DNA of 8,578 nucleotides from an uncultured Clostridia bacterium (GTDB lineage Bacteria > Bacillota > Clostridia > Oscillospirales > Oscillospiraceae), in NCBI GenBank assembly GCA_946060825.1, contig CAMGPO010000030.1, forward strand, positions 1 to 8,578, read 5' to 3'. The position numbers and the translations under genes were made by a program. Shown here one piece after another: positions 1 to 5,773 of this stretch. Under the pieces are notes generated by a model. It had not been told where the DNA came from. It saw only the letters and a list, made by a program, of their open reading frames with translations, and ran no database searches. Every line of letters begins with the position of its first letter. Positions within the stretch are counted from its first letter, which is position 1.

Positions 1-11
1 ATAAAAATAGA

Positions 12-90
12 CTCCCCCGGAGGGGAGCCGTCTGCGTGAGGGGTGCTGCACCCCTCCGCCGCCTGCGGCGTCACCTCTCCTGGAGGGGAG
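12..90. repeat. Cluster of four GC-rich palindromes upstream of znuA
   Basis: Four hairpins lie almost end to end. Positions 12-27 form a 6-bp stem (CTCCCC/GGGGAG, loop 18-21). Positions 38-56 form a perfect 8-bp stem (GAGGGGTG/CACCCCTC, 3-nt loop). Positions 57-70 form a perfect 6-bp stem (CGCCGC/GCGGCG). Positions 75-90 form a near copy of the first (CTCTCC/GGGGAG with one G-U pair). The first and last units resemble each other, so the cluster looks like a composite interspersed palindromic element rather than a single terminator. None of the four stems is followed by a clear T-run. GC-rich intergenic palindromes of this style are, from memory, common in Oscillospiraceae genomes; copy number elsewhere cannot be judged here. 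Confidence 0.6.
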
Positions 91-135
91 GATTTGGAAT
101 GTTTCCGCAAACGCTGTCCGCCAAGGGAGGAACCC

Positions 136-1014
136 ATGAAAAAGCTGATTCCGCTGCTGCTCTGCCTGGCCCTGCTGCTGGGCGGCTGCGGCGCACAGAA
201 AACCTATGAGATCGCGGCCACCACGGCCCCGGTCTGGCAGTTCGCCCGGGCCGTCTGCGACGGCACTGGCCTCGAGGTTAGCCTCGTCGTCTCCGACTCC
301 GTCTCCTGCCTCCACGACTACACCCTCTCCGTCCGCCAGATGGTGACCGTCGAGAAGGCGAAAGTTGTCATCCTCTCCGGCGGCAGCCTGGAGGAATTTA
401 TGGAGGACGCCCTGCGGGACAAGGACGTCCTCATCGAATGCTCCGGCGGCGTCGACCTGCTGGAAGGGGAGCATGACCACGAGGCGCATGACCACGAAGA
501 ACACGACCATGACGGGGAATACGATCCCCACATCTGGCTCGATCCGGACAACGCCGCCGTCATGACCCGGAACATCGCGGACGGCCTCTCGGCCCTCTAT
601 CCGGAGTACGCGGAGACCTTCTCCTCTAATGCGGAAGCCTATTGCGAGCGGCTCACTGCACTGAAAACTGAGGGGCAGGAAGCCCTGTCTGATCTTGCCT
701 GCCGCGACCTCATCACCTTCCACGATGGCTTCGCCTACTTTGCCCGGGCCTTTGACCTTCACATTCTGGCGGCTATCGAGGAGGAATCCGGCAGCGAAGC
801 CTCGGCAAAAGAGCTGAAGGAGCTGACGGAGCTGATCCGGGCGGAAAACCTGCCCGCCGTCTTTGTGGAGCAGAACGGCTCCCGCTCCGCCGCCTCGATC
901 CTCTCCCGGGAGACCGGCTGCGCCGTCGGCGTACTGGACATGGTCATGTCAGGCACCGACTATTTCGAGGCCATGGAGGCCAACATCCAGGCCGTAAAGG
1001 AGACACTCTCATGA
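136..1014 (+). CDS. znuA: Zinc/manganese-type ABC transporter substrate-binding lipoprotein (ZnuA/AdcA family)
   Basis: Extracytoplasmic metal-binding protein (292 aa) that captures Zn2+ (possibly Mn2+) and delivers it to the membrane permease. I chose ATG 136 because AAGGGAGG (123-130) sits just before it and it yields a lipoprotein signal: MKK, a Leu-rich stretch, then lipobox LGGC with Cys18 as the lipidation site. A longer reading from 43 would run through the upstream hairpins and bury the signal. Expected cluster A-I metal ligands are visible: His60 (CLHDYTLS), His132 (DPHIWLDP), His196 (ITFHDGF) and probably Asp268 near the C-terminus. A His/Asp-rich loop at 111-127 carries three HDH triplets spaced five residues apart, a hallmark of zinc rather than manganese binders. 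The stop overlaps znuC by 4 bases (ATGA). The exact metal is inferred. No convincing Zur or AdcR box was seen upstream. Confidence 0.93.
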   Translation: MKKLIPLLLCLALLLGGCGAQKTYEIAATTAPVWQFARAVCDGTGLEVSLVVSDSVSCLHDYTLSVRQMVTVEKAKVVILSGGSLEEFMEDALRDKDVLIECSGGVDLLEGEHDHEAHDHEEHDHDGEYDPHIWLDPDNAAVMTRNIADGLSALYPEYAETFSSNAEAYCERLTALKTEGQEALSDLACRDLITFHDGFAYFARAFDLHILAAIEEESGSEASAKELKELTELIRAENLPAVFVEQNGSRSAASILSRETGCAVGVLDMVMSGTDYFEAMEANIQAVKETLS

Positions 1015-1769
1015 ATCACCACGCCCATCACCCCCACGGCGGCTGCGGCGACGCCTGCTGCCTCCGGGTCTCCGACCTGTCGGTCCGCCTTGGCACCGAC
1101 CAGATTCTGGAACACGTCAGCCTTCATATGCACTGCGGCGAGATGGTTGCCCTGATCGGCCCCAACGGGGCGGGAAAATCCACCCTCATCAAGTCCATCC
1201 TTGGCCAGCAGACCTACGAGGGTACCATCACTTTTTCCACCCCGGAGCATCCGTCCCAGCGGCTCCGCATCGGCTATGTGCCCCAGAGTCCGGCCTTTGA
1301 CCGGGCCGATCCGGTCACGGTGCAGGACCTCTTCGTCTCCTGTGTCTCCCGGCGGCCGGCCTTCCTGCCGGTGCCCCGGGCACTGCGGGAGAAGATCCTC
1401 GCCTGCCTGAAAAACGTCCGGGGTGAGGGGCTGATCGACAAACGGATTGGCACCCTCTCCGGCGGTGAGCTGCAGCGGGTGCTGCTGGCCTTGGCCCTGG
1501 AGCCGATGCCGAACCTCCTGATTCTGGACGAACCCCTCTCCGGCGTGGACGTCGAGGGCATGGCCCTGCTGATGGAGATGCTCAGCGACATCCGCCACAC
1601 CTTCGACCTCTCGATTCTGATGATCACCCACGACTTCACCATGCTGGCCCAGTATGTGGATCAGGTTGTGCTGCTGGACAAGACGGTGCTGCGCAGCGGC
1701 ACCCCCGCCGACGTTCTGGACTCCGACGAGTTTTTACAGGCGTTTCATCTGGGAGGTGGACAGGCATGA
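1011..1769 (+). CDS. znuC: Metal ABC transporter ATP-binding protein (ZnuC family)
   Basis: Cytoplasmic ATPase (252 aa) that powers metal import through ZnuB. All nucleotide-binding elements are present in order: Walker A GPNGAGKST (50-58), Q-loop Gln92 (YVPQ), signature LSGGE (149-153), Walker B LLILDEP (169-175) and switch His207 (ITHD). The length is normal for the family. The first 17 residues are unusual: five His (3, 4, 6, 7, 9) and three Cys (12, 16, 17) precede the conserved fold, which starts near residue 18. This could be an N-terminal metal-sensing or metal-holding tail; that is inference. The gene starts inside the znuA stop (ATGA at 1011-1014) and ends inside the znuB start (ATGA at 1766-1769), so the three genes are almost certainly co-transcribed and translationally coupled. 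Confidence 0.94.
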   Translation: MNHHAHHPHGGCGDACCLRVSDLSVRLGTDQILEHVSLHMHCGEMVALIGPNGAGKSTLIKSILGQQTYEGTITFSTPEHPSQRLRIGYVPQSPAFDRADPVTVQDLFVSCVSRRPAFLPVPRALREKILACLKNVRGEGLIDKRIGTLSGGELQRVLLALALEPMPNLLILDEPLSGVDVEGMALLMEMLSDIRHTFDLSILMITHDFTMLAQYVDQVVLLDKTVLRSGTPADVLDSDEFLQAFHLGGGQA

Positions 1770-2605
1770 GCATCTGGTATGCCCTTTTCAACTGGCTGCC
1801 CTTCGACTGGGTGACGTTGAATTTCATGAAAAACGCCCTGCTGGCGGTCTGCGTCATGGCCCCCCTCTTCGGCATCCTCTCGACGAGCATCGTCACCGGC
1901 CGCATGAGCTTCTTCTCCGACGCTCTGGGCCACTCGGCCTTCACCGGCATCGCCATCGGCGTCCTCTGCGGCCTTGCCGCTCCGATCTGGGCGGCCGTGG
2001 CCCTCTCCATCGCCTTCGCCGTTCTCTTCACCTGGGTGCGGGCCAAAACTCAGCAGGCGGCGGACACGGTCATCGGCGTTTTTTCCTCCACGGCTGTGGC
2101 CCTCGGCATCTTCATCGCCACCCTCGGCGGCGGCAGCTTCACCAAGTTCAACAGCTTCCTGATCGGCGACATTCTCTCCGTCACCCCGGCGGAAATCGGT
2201 CTGCTGGCCTTGGTGCTGGCAGCGGTGGTTGTGCTGTGGATCCTCTTCTCCAGCCGCATTCTGCTGACCACCATCCATCCCCAGCTCGCCTCCTCCCGGG
2301 GCATTTCAATCCGCCGCAGCGAGCTGCTCTTCACCTGCGTCATCGCCGTGGTCGTGACCCTGGCCATCAGTTGGGTCGGCCTGCTGGTCATCAACTCCCT
2401 GCTGGTGCTCCCGGCAGCTGCCGCCCGGAATGTGGCGAAGAATATGCGGCAGTACGTCCTCTTCTCCGTCCTGGCCGCTTTGGTGTGCAGCATCGCCGGA
2501 CTCTTCGTCTCCTATGAAATCGGCTGCTCCACCGGCGCCACAATCTCCCTGCTTCTGGCCATCTGGTTCGCCCTCAGCTCTCTACTCCGTTCCCGCGTCC
2601 AATAG
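1766..2605 (+). CDS. znuB: Metal ABC transporter permease (ZnuB family, ABC-3)
   Basis: Integral membrane subunit (279 aa) forming the metal channel with ZnuC and fed by ZnuA. It has around eight hydrophobic segments, consistent with ABC-3 permeases. Family features visible are DALGHSAFTGIAIG (52-65) after the first membrane segment, the LLVINSLLVLPAAAAR stretch (206-221), and a C-terminal STGATISLLLAIWF (255-268) matching the usual S/P-TGA-I pattern. The start at 1766 has GGGAGGTGG (1751-1759) at good spacing and overlaps the znuC stop by four bases. The gene is last in the operon; a strong hairpin terminator follows 11 bases after the stop. It could equally be called mntB or adcB; the zinc call comes from the His-rich loop of the partner ZnuA. 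Confidence 0.93.
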   Translation: MSIWYALFNWLPFDWVTLNFMKNALLAVCVMAPLFGILSTSIVTGRMSFFSDALGHSAFTGIAIGVLCGLAAPIWAAVALSIAFAVLFTWVRAKTQQAADTVIGVFSSTAVALGIFIATLGGGSFTKFNSFLIGDILSVTPAEIGLLALVLAAVVVLWILFSSRILLTTIHPQLASSRGISIRRSELLFTCVIAVVVTLAISWVGLLVINSLLVLPAAAARNVAKNMRQYVLFSVLAALVCSIAGLFVSYEIGCSTGATISLLLAIWFALSSLLRSRVQ

Positions 2606-2616
2606 ACCCAAATTAC

Positions 2617-2657
2617 AAAAAAGCCCAGCCGTTTTGTACAAACGGTCGGGCTTTTTT
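2617..2657 (+). terminator. Intrinsic terminator of the znuACB operon, probably bidirectional
   Basis: The left arm (2617-2634) and right arm (2640-2657) pair over 18 positions with only two internal mismatches (2627-2628 opposite 2646-2647). The loop is TGTAC, a GCCC/GGGC block sits in the stem, and the right arm ends in TTTTTT. The left arm begins with AAAAAA, so the same structure could also stop transcription arriving on the - strand. Confidence 0.9.
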
Positions 2658-2692
2658 GGATGTCCCTGCGGCGTAGATCCGGAATGTAAAAG

Positions 2693-2720
2693 GACCGGGA
2701 GAGGATTTCCTCTCCCGGTC
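2693..2720 (-). terminator. Intrinsic terminator of the metNIQ operon
   Basis: This is a perfect 12-bp stem (2693-2704 with 2709-2720, GACCGGGAGAGG paired with its complement) and a 4-nt loop. Read on the - strand it is followed by CCTTTTACATT, a short U-rich tail. It lies 36 bases after the metQ stop. With the znu terminator it separates two convergent operons within about 150 bases. Confidence 0.85.
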
Positions 2721-2756
2721 TTGCATTCGGGCAGATTGACCAGTTATCTGCGGCAA

Positions 2757-3725
2757 TCAGAAGATGGCGACAACGGCGCCGTTGTAGGTTTCTTCGATAA
2801 AGGTCTTGACCTCGGCGGTCTGCAGGGCCTTCACCAGAGCCAGGGTCTTTTCGCTCTGTTCTTCGCCTTCGCGGACAGCGACGATATTGGCATAGGTCTG
2901 AGCGGCGTCGCCGGAGGCATCTTCCAGAGCCAGGGCGTCGGCGGAGTGCAGGCCGGCCTGCAGGGCGTAGTTGCCGTTGATGACAGCGATGGTGCCTTCG
3001 TTGCTGTTGGCCAGCTGGGCGGGAACGGTGTCAGCCTGGACAGCGGTGATGTTGTAGCCGCCGTCGTCGACAATGTCGAGAGTGGTGACGCCTTCGGCAG
3101 CGGAGGCATCCTCAGGCAGGGTAATCAGGCCTTCCTGCTGCAGGAGCAGCAGAGCGCGGGTCTCATTGGAGTCGTCAGCGGGGATGATGATGTCGGCGCC
3201 CTCAGCCAGCTCGCTGAGATCGGAAACGCCGTTGCCGTAGATGCCAAAGGGCTCATAGTGGATCAGAGCAGCGGAGACGAGGTGCGTGCCGTTGGCCTCG
3301 TTGAAGCTGTTCAGATAGGGGGTGTGCTGGAAGTAGTTGGCGTCGAGCTCGCCGTCCTCGAGAGCGGTATTGGGCAGGACATAGTCGTCGAAGATCTTGA
3401 TCTGGAGGTCATAGCCTTCTGCGGCCAGGGCGTCCTTGACCTGCTCGAGGATCTCAGCATGGGGAGTGGCGCTGGCGCCGACAACCAGGGGAATCAGTTC
3501 AGCGGGCTCTTCAGCGGGTTCTTCCTCAGCGGGGGCTTCTTCTTCAGCAGGCTCCTCGGCGGGTTCTTCGGCAGCGGGTTCTTCGGCAGCCGGTTCCTCG
3601 GCGGCGGGTTCTTCAGCAGCGGGTTCCTCCGCGGCAGGGGCTTCTTCCTTCTTCGCGCAGCCAGTCAGGGCGGCCAGGCTCAGGACCAGGGACAGAGCGA
3701 GCAGAATAGCAAGCAGTTTCTTCAT
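2757..3725 (-). CDS. metQ: Methionine ABC transporter substrate-binding lipoprotein MetQ with a long acidic Pro/Ala/Glu linker
   Basis: Surface lipoprotein (322 aa) that binds methionine for the MetNI importer (NlpA family). The signal peptide is MKKLLAILLALSLVLSLAAL with lipobox LTGC and Cys23 as the lipidated residue. The start at 3725 follows AAGGAG at 3740-3735. The binding domain begins near residue 78 with the family-typical LVVGASATPHAEIL (80-93), then FDDYVLPNTALEDGELDANY (112-131), FQHTPYLNSFN, and a C-terminal FIEETYNGAVV. Between Cys23 and the fold is an unusual tether of roughly 50 residues: five exact PAAEE repeats (30-54), then degenerate PAEE/PAEEE units to about 76. This explains why the protein is longer than the roughly 270 aa usual for the family. 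It is the last gene of the met operon, 51 bases after the small ORF at 3777-3842. Ligand specificity (L-Met, D-Met or Met derivatives) cannot be read from sequence alone. Confidence 0.93.
   Translation of the reverse strand: MKKLLAILLALSLVLSLAALTGCAKKEEAPAAEEPAAEEPAAEEPAAEEPAAEEPAEEPAEEEAPAEEEPAEEPAELIPLVVGASATPHAEILEQVKDALAAEGYDLQIKIFDDYVLPNTALEDGELDANYFQHTPYLNSFNEANGTHLVSAALIHYEPFGIYGNGVSDLSELAEGADIIIPADDSNETRALLLLQQEGLITLPEDASAAEGVTTLDIVDDGGYNITAVQADTVPAQLANSNEGTIAVINGNYALQAGLHSADALALEDASGDAAQTYANIVAVREGEEQSEKTLALVKALQTAEVKTFIEETYNGAVVAIF
3498..3638 (-). repeat. In-frame 15-bp tandem repeat encoding PAAEE units in metQ
   Basis: Codons for residues 30-54 of MetQ form five consecutive PAAEE pentapeptides, followed by shorter PAEE and PAEEE variants to residue 76. 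At DNA level the units alternate synonymous codons (gcagcgggttcttcg-type and gcggcgggttcttca-type on the + strand). The array is therefore near-identical but not perfect, and in-frame copy-number change is plausible. Confidence 0.85.
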
Positions 3726-3760
3726 TTTCGTTTTCTCCTTTTATTATAATATGTAAATGT

Positions 3761-3776
3761 GTGGATGGGTGGATGG
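3761..3776. repeat. Tandem 8-bp direct repeat between the small ORF and metQ
   Basis: GTGGATGG occurs twice in perfect tandem (3761-3768 and 3769-3776), directly abutting the stop codon of the small ORF at 3777. The remaining spacer up to metQ is AT-rich. No hairpin or T-run was found here, so it does not look like a terminator. Confidence 0.6.
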
Positions 3777-3842
3777 TCAGTCCGCACACATTCGCCGGTA
3801 TTGGATGTTGGCCCGGGTCAGGGCCGCCAGATGGTAGGTCAT
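3777..3842 (-). CDS. Unrecognised 21-residue small ORF between metI and metQ
   Basis: This is a short ORF not matching any family I recognise. The peptide begins MTYHLAALTR and ends YRRMCAD; it is basic in the middle and has no membrane segment. Support for translation is good. AGGAGG (3856-3851) lies 8 bases before the ATG, better than the metQ site, and it overlaps the metI stop codon (TAG 3857-3855), which suggests translational coupling. Sixteen of the 20 codons after the start end in G or C, like the neighbouring genes. It fills most of the otherwise unexplained 129-base gap between metI and metQ. It could be a functional small protein associated with the transporter, a second leader peptide (it holds one internal Met and one Cys, adjacent), or a remnant. 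Function is unknown. Confidence 0.6.
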   Translation of the reverse strand: MTYHLAALTRANIQYRRMCAD

Positions 3843-3854
3843 GGTGGATACCTC

Positions 3855-4535
3855 CTATTTGCGGATGCGTTTGTCCGTCTTGCGGGCGATCAGCATGCCG
3901 ACTTCCTGAATAATCTGGACGATGATGACGATCAGGATCATGCAGACCCAGATGACATCGGGCTTGGAGCGCTGGTGGCCATAGATGATGGCGATCTGGC
4001 CAAGGCCGGTGCCGCCGATGGTGGCGGCCATGGCGCTGTAGCCAAGGATGGTGACCGTGGAAATCACAGCGCCGACGATGAGGGAGGGCTTTGCCTCCGG
4101 GATCAGCACCTTGGTGACGATCCGGAAGTTGGAGGTGCCCATGGCCTGGGCGGCCTCGATGACGCCGGCGTCCACTTCCTTCAGGGAGCTTTCGACCATC
4201 CGGGCCACATAGGGGGCGGCGGCGATGACCAGGGTGACGATCATGGCCTTGTTGCCAAGAGAGGTGCCGACAATCAGCTTCGCCACCGGCAGCATCGCGA
4301 CCATCAGGATGATGAAGGGGATGGAGCGGAAGATGTTGACGAAAATGCTGAGGATCTTGTTCAGCACCGGAATGGGGTGGAGGCCGTTCTTGTCCGTGAC
4401 GCAGAGCAGCACGCCCATGGGAATGCCCAGAATGTAGGCGATGACCGTAGGAATCAGGGTCAGGTAAATCGTTTCCCAGATGCCGATCTGGATGAGACCG
4501 GCGTTCCAGATTTTATAGAAAATATCGGAAAACAT
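3855..4535 (-). CDS. metI: Methionine ABC transporter permease MetI
   Basis: Membrane subunit (226 aa) of the MetNIQ importer, forming a homodimeric channel. It shows about five hydrophobic helices, as usual for MetI. The coupling EAA loop is clear at about 127-148 (EAAQAMGTSNF then KVLIPEA), and the family stretch FRSIPFIILMVAMLPVAK (69-86) precedes it. The C-terminus ends in a basic tail (RKTDKRIRK). The start at 4535 lies only three bases after the metN stop, with GGAGGA (4548-4543) inside the end of metN, so the two are translationally coupled. The stop codon overlaps the ribosome-binding site of the following 21-residue ORF. Confidence 0.95.
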   Translation of the reverse strand: MFSDIFYKIWNAGLIQIGIWETIYLTLIPTVIAYILGIPMGVLLCVTDKNGLHPIPVLNKILSIFVNIFRSIPFIILMVAMLPVAKLIVGTSLGNKAMIVTLVIAAAPYVARMVESSLKEVDAGVIEAAQAMGTSNFRIVTKVLIPEAKPSLIVGAVISTVTILGYSAMAATIGGTGLGQIAIIYGHQRSKPDVIWVCMILIVIIVQIIQEVGMLIARKTDKRIRK

Positions 4536-4538
4536 AGC

Positions 4539-5528
4539 TCAGTCCTCCAGACGGTAGGTGTTGTGGTGTTCATCCAGCCAGGCGATGGCCCGCTCATACT
4601 GCCGGGGATCGTCGGGCATGGCCAGAACCGTGTAGCCGTAAATGGCGCCGTCGATATCCCGGGTGTCGGCGGCCAGGATACTGACGTGGGCCTGGCAGGC
4701 CAGTATCATGTTGGCGATGACCGGCTCGGCGGAGCGCTCGCCGTCGAAGATCAGCCGGACCTTCTTGCCGGTGACGGTGTCCACGGAGGACTTGCTGCCC
4801 GGCAGAATCAGCTCCCGCGCAATTCTGGACTGGGGCCTGGTAAACACCTGGCTCACAGGACCCTCTTCCGCGATGCGGCTCTGGTCGATGACGGCGACCC
4901 GGTCGCAGATCTGATCGATGACCCGCATCTCATGGGTGATAACCACGATGGTAACGCCCAGCGTCTCGTTGATCTCCTTGAGCAGGGCCAGGATGGACTG
5001 GGTCGTATTGGGGTCGAGGGCGGAGGTTGCCTCGTCACAGAGCAGGTAATGGGGTTTTGTGGCAAGGGCGCGGGCGATGGCCACACGCTGCTTCTGGCCG
5101 CCGGAGAGCTGGGCGGGATAGGCCTTCTGGCGGTCGGCCAGGCCGACCAGCTCGAGCAGCTCCACAGCCCGGGCCTTGGCCTGCTCCTTCGGCACACCGG
5201 CGATCTCGAGGGGGTAGCAGACGTTCCGGAGAACATTGCGCTGCTCCAGCAGGTTGAAGCCCTGGAAAATCATGCCGATGTTCTGGCGGGTTTTCAGCAG
5301 CTCCTTACGGCTCAGGGTCAACAGATTTTTGCCGTCCACCAGAACTTCGCCGGCCGTCGGCTGCTCCAGCAGGTTGATGCAGCGCACCAGCGTGGATTTT
5401 CCCGCGCCGGACAGGCCGATGATGCCGTAGATCTCGCCGTCGCGGATCGTCAGATCGATGTCCTGGAGGGCGGTGATGTCACCGTTCGCGGTGTGGAAGG
5501 TTTTGCTCAGGCCTCGGATCTCAATCAT
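4539..5528 (-). CDS. metN: Methionine ABC transporter ATP-binding protein MetN with C-terminal NIL domain
   Basis: ATPase (329 aa) of the methionine importer. Motifs in order: Walker A GLSGAGKST (38-46), Q-loop Gln89 (MIFQGFNLLEQR), signature LSGGQ (141-145), Walker B YLLCDEATSALD (161-172) and switch His199 (ITHE). The C-terminal 75 or so residues (from about 255, KKVRLIF) fit the NIL domain. In MetN proteins this domain binds methionine and inhibits transport when internal Met is high. I chose ATG 5528, preceded by GGGAGAG (5544-5538), because the fold begins at MIEIRGLSKTF. An upstream in-frame reading to 5693 would pass through the terminator hairpin and leader peptide and is not credible. 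It is the first structural gene of the met operon, transcribed from the promoter at 5774-5802 through an attenuator-like leader. Confidence 0.95.
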   Translation of the reverse strand: MIEIRGLSKTFHTANGDITALQDIDLTIRDGEIYGIIGLSGAGKSTLVRCINLLEQPTAGEVLVDGKNLLTLSRKELLKTRQNIGMIFQGFNLLEQRNVLRNVCYPLEIAGVPKEQAKARAVELLELVGLADRQKAYPAQLSGGQKQRVAIARALATKPHYLLCDEATSALDPNTTQSILALLKEINETLGVTIVVITHEMRVIDQICDRVAVIDQSRIAEEGPVSQVFTRPQSRIARELILPGSKSSVDTVTGKKVRLIFDGERSAEPVIANMILACQAHVSILAADTRDIDGAIYGYTVLAMPDDPRQYERAIAWLDEHHNTYRLED

Positions 5529-5547
5529 GTAATTTTTCTCTCCCAAC

Positions 5548-5580
5548 AAAAAAATCGGGAAGCACGCATTGCTTCCCGAT
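5548..5580 (-). terminator. Intrinsic terminator in the metN leader (attenuator)
   Basis: An 11-bp perfect stem (5580-5570 with 5564-5554; ATCGGGAAGCA and its complement) has a 5-nt loop and is followed on the - strand by seven T residues (5554-5548). It lies after the met promoter and leader peptide and only a few bases before the metN ribosome-binding site. Its natural role is therefore conditional premature termination, not ending an upstream gene. Confidence 0.88.
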
Positions 5581-5592
5581 CCAAAATATTCC

Positions 5593-5618
5593 CCTGGTAT
5601 GGCGATTCCCAATACAGG
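5593..5618 (-). promoter_or_regulatory. Leader hairpin between leader peptide and terminator
   Basis: CCTG/CAGG, TAT/ATA and GG/CC blocks form a 9-bp stem with two single-base bulges and a 6-nt loop (5603-5608). It lies exactly between the two segments proposed to pair as antiterminator (5626-5636 with 5573-5583), so it would be nested inside that structure. This was found by eye; energies were not computed. Confidence 0.5.
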
Positions 5619-5620
5619 CG

Positions 5621-5737
5621 TTATCTGGATATGAAACAAGGCGAGCCGGAATTCTTTGCGCAGCGAACCATGCACATGCCGCTGCGCATGCACATCATCA
5701 TATCCATAACCGTAACGTAGCTGCGGAACTTGAACAT
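5621..5737 (-). CDS. Met/Cys-rich leader peptide of the metNIQ operon
   Basis: A 38-residue ORF with AAAGGAG (5753-5747) nine bases before its ATG. It begins about 30 nt after the likely transcription start of the met operon and ends about 40 nt before the terminator stem. Composition is extreme: eight Met and four Cys. The core at residues 11-23 (MDMMMCMRSGMCM) holds seven Met and two Cys in 13 codons, including three consecutive AUG. This is the classic layout of an amino-acid-biosynthesis leader peptide, where scarcity of the charged cognate tRNA stalls the ribosome and prevents termination, here for methionine and possibly cysteine. A 9-bp hairpin (5657-5688) overlaps the Met codons. The peptide itself probably has no role after translation. 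A Cys/Met metal-binding micropeptide is a less likely alternative. Confidence 0.8.
   Translation of the reverse strand: MFKFRSYVTVMDMMMCMRSGMCMVRCAKNSGSPCFISR
5657..5688 (-). promoter_or_regulatory. RNA hairpin over the Met codons of the leader peptide
   Basis: TGCGCAGCG (5688-5680 on the - strand) pairs perfectly with CGCTGCGCA (5665-5657), 9 bp with a 14-nt loop that contains Met codons 21 and 23. The 5' arm covers codons 17-20 and the 3' arm codons 25-27. It is positioned as a pause hairpin or protector stem that a translating or stalled ribosome would open. Confidence 0.6.
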
Positions 5738-5773
5738 CTGGCCCGTCTCCTTTCCTCGAATCTGTTTGCCGTC

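Noticed and set aside
96..106. GGAATGTTTCC as a Zur/AdcR-like operator for znuA
   Set aside because: Only a 4-bp inverted repeat, with no adjacent recognisable promoter and no match to a zinc-box consensus I can recall with confidence.
43..135. N-terminal extension of ZnuA from an upstream ATG at 43
   Set aside because: It runs through the hairpin cluster, has no good ribosome-binding site, and would place the lipoprotein signal inside the protein. ATG 136 has both a strong site and a proper signal.
2430..3749. Long + strand open frame opposite metQ, rich in Gly, Phe and Ser
   Set aside because: Its low-complexity composition is the antisense of the PAAEE repeats and of a GC-rich gene. MetQ on the other strand has clear family motifs.
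3740..3752. TATAAT-like sequence before metQ as an internal promoter
   Set aside because: A TATAAT is present on the - strand, but there is no -35 match at 16-18 bases. The site fits an AT-rich ribosome-binding region.
5529..5693. N-terminal extension of MetN to 5693
   Set aside because: The extension overlaps the leader peptide in another frame and reads through the terminator stem. The MetN fold starts at ATG 5528 with its own ribosome-binding site.
3759..5720. 653-codon + strand open frame opposite metI and metN
   Set aside because: It is a shadow of two well-conserved ABC transporter genes, with Asp/Gly/His-rich composition typical of antisense high-GC frames and no plausible start signal.
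5581..5767. SAM (S-box) riboswitch or methionyl T-box in the metN leader
   Set aside because: I could not find the S-box kink-turn core or the conserved T-box AGGGUGGNACCGCG-type sequence. The leader is mostly occupied by a translated Met-rich ORF. A covariance-model search should confirm this.
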